Assembly (NCBI RefSeq): GCF_004210375.1
Contig: NC_134830.1
Span: forward strand, 66,938,326 to 67,002,325
Source: Tachypleus tridentatus
Taxonomy: Eukaryota > Arthropoda > Merostomata > Xiphosura > Limulidae
DNA: 64,000 nt
Reading direction: 5' to 3'
Of this stretch, positions 61,401 to 64,000 are shown one piece after another. A program made the translations under genes and the position numbers. Positions within the stretch are counted from its first letter, which is position 1, and the number at the start of each line of letters is the position of its first letter. The notes beneath the pieces were generated by a model. That model did not search any database, was not told the DNA's origin, and was given only the letters and a program-made list of their open reading frames with translations.

Positions 61401-63482
61401 TGCTGCACCTCTTTTTCTTCCAACCATTTAGGGTAAGAACAAAAGTAGAACAGATGAGAACCATTGCAATTGACACAATGAGGGTCCATTTCACACTCAT
61501 ATGCATCCTGGTCCTTGCCAACTCAACAAGCACATGTCAAAGAACCACAACATAACGACTTCAAGTGACCAAACCACTGACACTGCAAACATCTGAGAGG
61601 GTGTGGAATGTATGGTTATACTCTGCAATTAAAATAACCTGCCTTGATGGTTGCAGGTGGATGTGGTGATGTAAATGTCAAAATGAGGACATTGGTCGGC
61701 ATTGCAATTCCATCTTTGCGAGTGGAGATACGTCTCACCGCAGAAACTCCTTGGGTGGAGAAACCAGTAAGAATTTCTGACTCGCAATGTTCTTCAAATC
61801 CTTGCCAACAATAACTCCTCATGATGAATTCAAAGTAGCATGAAGTGTAACATCAATAGGTACATCCCCAGCTGCCCTTGAATGCAAGAGGAGTTCACTG
61901 TGTTGAGATGTGGATGTTTCCACCAACATATCACCAGAGCAAAGCTTCTTTACTGACTTTGAAGAGCCAGCAAGTCTCTCTAGTCCCTTCTGAATGAAAA
62001 AGGAAGACATCTGCACTAAAGGTTTGTCTGAGAGAGAACGTAGTATTAAAAAATGAGATACAACAAGTGTTACAGATGTTGAAGATTGCTGCTCAGAATC
62101 TTCAAGATGTGGTCATTTACCTATGGACTGTTTTTTTCACTATTTTATTTGGAGGATCCATAATAAAAAGTAATATTTTGGTGCCCGCTGACCCCATCAC
62201 CATGGAGCCCTATGAAGAAATGCACTACAATGCCAAACAAGGACACTGAAGCAATGTGGGGATTTCATAAGCACTATACCCAAACACCAGCATCAGATAC
62301 AATGTCCACAACACCTGTTGAGAACATCCAACACTAGTACTTGGTTGACCCTCGCCTAAGTGGACCAGCTGATTGACCCCTCAACCACCAGGATCCTCTC
62401 CTCCCCTTCATGTGTCACCACACTCAGCAAACACATGGGTGGATGTTTAGATCCCTGACAAGGTAAACTAAAAGAACAGAATCTTCCCTGGGAGGTCCCC
62501 TCATCATGTACAGGAATTCACACCAAGGGAGCATCAAAAGGTTAGGTATATTCAATAAATGTACCTACACAATACAGCTAGGTGTAGTCCACAAACATGC
62601 AAAAAGAAAACAAAAAGTAATAAAAAATAAGCTATTTTAAAACTTTGAAAATAAAGAGATTAAAAAGCAGCACAACCAAGAATATTCTATTTGCCTAAAC
62701 CAGGAAATACTAATTTTTATAACAGTAAAAAAATGTGGTGCTATTTATTACTAATTATTTGTTTACTTGTTTGTTGAATTTCATGCTATCTGCACCAGCT
62801 GTCCCTGATTTAGAAGCAACAGATTACAGAGAAGGCAAAAGTCAACATAATTCAACTTTTTTATCAAAATGGGACTCACTATCACATTATAGCCACCCAA
62901 AAAATTAAATATTTCAAACATTTTTTAACAGATTCAGTTTTTAAATATGTATAAGAAAATCTAGACATATTTATAGCTGTTTACAAATAAATCAGATGTT
63001 TCTAAAATAAACCCAAAAAGGTTTGAGAAATTTTACAGGTAGAGATACAAAAATCTTATATTGTGTCTACTGAAATTCAAGGGGGTTAAAAAAATAAAAG
63101 TATACAACATCAACGTTATTCCAAAAGCTCTAATGAAATGTATACTTTCTGTGAGATTTTTGACAAGTGAACTTCATTTGGAAGCAACATAGTTTCTGTT
63201 CTAATCCTATAGTACTTAAAATTTGTTTGTCATGTGTGCAACAGTGTTTGAAACGTTTATAAAAGTATAATACATCCATTACCAAAATTTTAGTCATCAA
63301 ACCCACCTGCATTCCACATACTCGGACACCTAATGCCGAAGAAGTACTTGACGCACATTTAGCTATTTGTTTGTGTCTTTTTTCTTCTGATGCATCATCA
63401 CCATGTTGCCTTGTGCCCATCTTGAGATCTAAAATGCAAGGTCTGCGGAAGTGGTAAGTGACATTTTCTAACAGCAAGAAAT
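54876..63482 (-). CDS. Inositol hexakisphosphate kinase (IP6K), last two coding exons; 5' part outside window
   Basis: Makes diphosphoinositol pyrophosphates (5-IP7) from IP6. Exons in window: 63482-63307 and 55448-54876, joined by a phase-0 intron of about 7.86 kb; together they give 248 C-terminal residues. Visible: FLLLENV, the inositol-binding PxxxDxKxG signature as [27 protein letters not shown], then [17 protein letters not shown] and the metal-binding [10 protein letters not shown]. An acidic/Ser-Thr-rich linker of about 60 residues separates the last two blocks; this linker varies between family members. The protein ends in ENHLK. The intron contains a decayed LINE with a SINE inside it. 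Earlier exons must lie beyond 64000. Confidence 0.93.
55449..56610. other. IP6K intron, part next to the last exon
   Basis: AT-rich intron; nothing recognised before the LINE. Confidence 0.5.
56611..62560 (-). mobile_element. Decayed non-LTR retrotransposon (I/Jockey-type LINE) in IP6K intron
   Basis: Read on the minus strand: a 5' region (about 62560-62020); ORF1 with [31 protein letters not shown] and cysteine-rich knuckles ([13 protein letters not shown]) from 62016 to 61211; endonuclease with [13 protein letters not shown] (61126), [13 protein letters not shown] and GSDHFPI (60856-60440); RT with [17 protein letters not shown] (59549-59229), [14 protein letters not shown] and LYVNNFHIS (59014-58691); an RNase H-like part with [10 protein letters not shown] and [11 protein letters not shown] (58158-57732); then a 3' untranslated part with a diverged ~150 bp tandem repeat (about 56860-56995 and 57010-57130) and a tail of (AACC)-type units at 56611-56622. 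The RT catalytic YVDD has become YVNN, and many frames are broken. A SINE A is inserted at 59782-60056. Confidence 0.85.
59782..60056 (+). repeat. SINE A, full copy inserted in the LINE
   Basis: Bounded by a perfect 10 bp duplication CTTGTCCCAT (59772-59781 and 60057-60066). Complete from GGGCCGGTATGGCC head to GTAGCTTTGTGCGAAATTC tail. Confidence 0.95.
62757..62898 (-). repeat. SINE A fragment, diverged
   Basis: GAATTTCATGCTATCTGCAC, CAGCTGTCCCTGATTTAG and ATCACATTATAGCCACCC match the tail half of the family. Confidence 0.7.
63307..63482 (-). CDS. IP6K exon with PxxxDxKxG signature
   Basis: 176 bp; acceptor CTTTAG and donor GTGGGT. The first two bases complete a codon begun in an exon outside the window. 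PCILDLKMG fits the inositol polyphosphate kinase catalytic signature. Confidence 0.93.
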
Positions 63483-64000
63483 CTAAAGCAAGAATTAAGG
63501 CTTAAAAAAGTATGTAATCATTTTTCAGTAAAGCATGAATATTAAGCTACATTAAACTATGTTAACATTTTGTTTTTTAAACAAGTTTAAATGATGATAA
63601 AGACTAAAAATTATATACAACTACTAGCTTAAGTCTTTACCTAACATTCCATACAATAGTTTTTAAAGAGCATATATGTGCACACATACACGCATGTGTC
63701 CACAAAAAATGTTACACTGTTAAACAGTTTTATGTCATCAACAGGTGGTTCTCAATTTAATTGTTAATTTTTTTAGAAATACTATTATGTATATGTGGTT
63801 ATTATCTCAACAAATTTCATGTTAATTTTATATTTTTGTATTTGGCTTAATATGTGTTTCTTTTATAATATTTACGTTATTGAATATTTAAGTAGAGAAA
63901 CATCATTTGCATGAATTGTTTTGAAATGTTACACATCTTGCTTTAACCTACATTTAAGGCTGTATATATATATATAATGTACTTTAGTCATGCTGAACCA
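63483..64000. other. IP6K intron upstream of the PxxxDxKxG exon
   Basis: AT-rich sequence ending in a (TA)n run at about 63965-63976. No further IP6K exon is visible before the window ends. Confidence 0.5.

Noticed and set aside
1058-62898. tRNA genes
   Set aside because: The tRNA-like sequences are SINE heads: each is followed by the SINE body and tail, and none forms an intact cloverleaf that I can support.
1-64000. CRISPR array, operon or bacterial-type features
   Set aside because: Repeats are dispersed SINEs, genes are intron-split and eukaryotic; nothing prokaryotic is present.

Overview
This is an AT-rich nuclear window from an animal genome, most likely a chelicerate. The dominant repeat, a ~270 bp tRNA-headed SINE, resembles sequence I associate with horseshoe crabs (Xiphosura). 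That species call rests on memory, not on a search. Genes are split into small exons by long AT-rich introns, so most open frames are noise or translated repeats.

Two real genes are supported, both on the minus strand. (1) A polypeptide N-acetylgalactosaminyltransferase (GALNT/pgant family) can be followed through ten coding exons from about 45420 to the stop at 28141. All exon junctions keep frame, giving about 704 residues: a type II membrane anchor, a long stem, the GT-A catalytic domain (DSH, WGGENLE, CSHVGH) and a ricin-type lectin domain. (2) The last two coding exons of an inositol hexakisphosphate kinase (IP6K) lie at 63307-63482 and 54876-55448. The rest of that gene is beyond the right edge. 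Its ~7.9 kb intron holds a decayed non-LTR retrotransposon. A possible final exon of an unidentified membrane protein lies at 2198-2367 (minus), on weaker evidence.

Layout: 1-24.4 kb is a repeat-rich region with a dozen copies of the main SINE (all minus), smaller SINE families, a Penelope-like element with inverted terminal repeats (9.0-10.6 kb), a hAT-type MITE (11.4-11.8 kb), a CACTA-ended DNA transposon carrying a conserved GERFHQD protein fragment (14.0-15.2 kb), a pogo-like MITE (20.3-20.8 kb) and a Ty3/gypsy remnant whose integrase lies upstream of its reverse transcriptase (21.3-22.9 kb). 24.4-28.1 kb is AT-rich sequence downstream of GALNT. 28.1-45.5 kb is the GALNT gene; its introns are almost free of the main SINE but contain Penelope-like remnants and a 1.39 kb inverted-repeat element. 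46.4-47.7 kb is a SINE cluster. 47.7-54.9 kb is AT-rich sequence downstream of IP6K with one striking perfect-looking hairpin (53.3 kb). 54.9-64 kb is the 3' part of IP6K with the LINE in its intron.

The most interesting structure is in the mobile DNA. Three SINE families and the LINE share one 3' tail core, suggesting a common retrotransposition partner. The Penelope-like terminal repeats carry a hammerhead-ribozyme-like motif. The GERFHQD protein fragment sits inside CACTA-type inverted termini.
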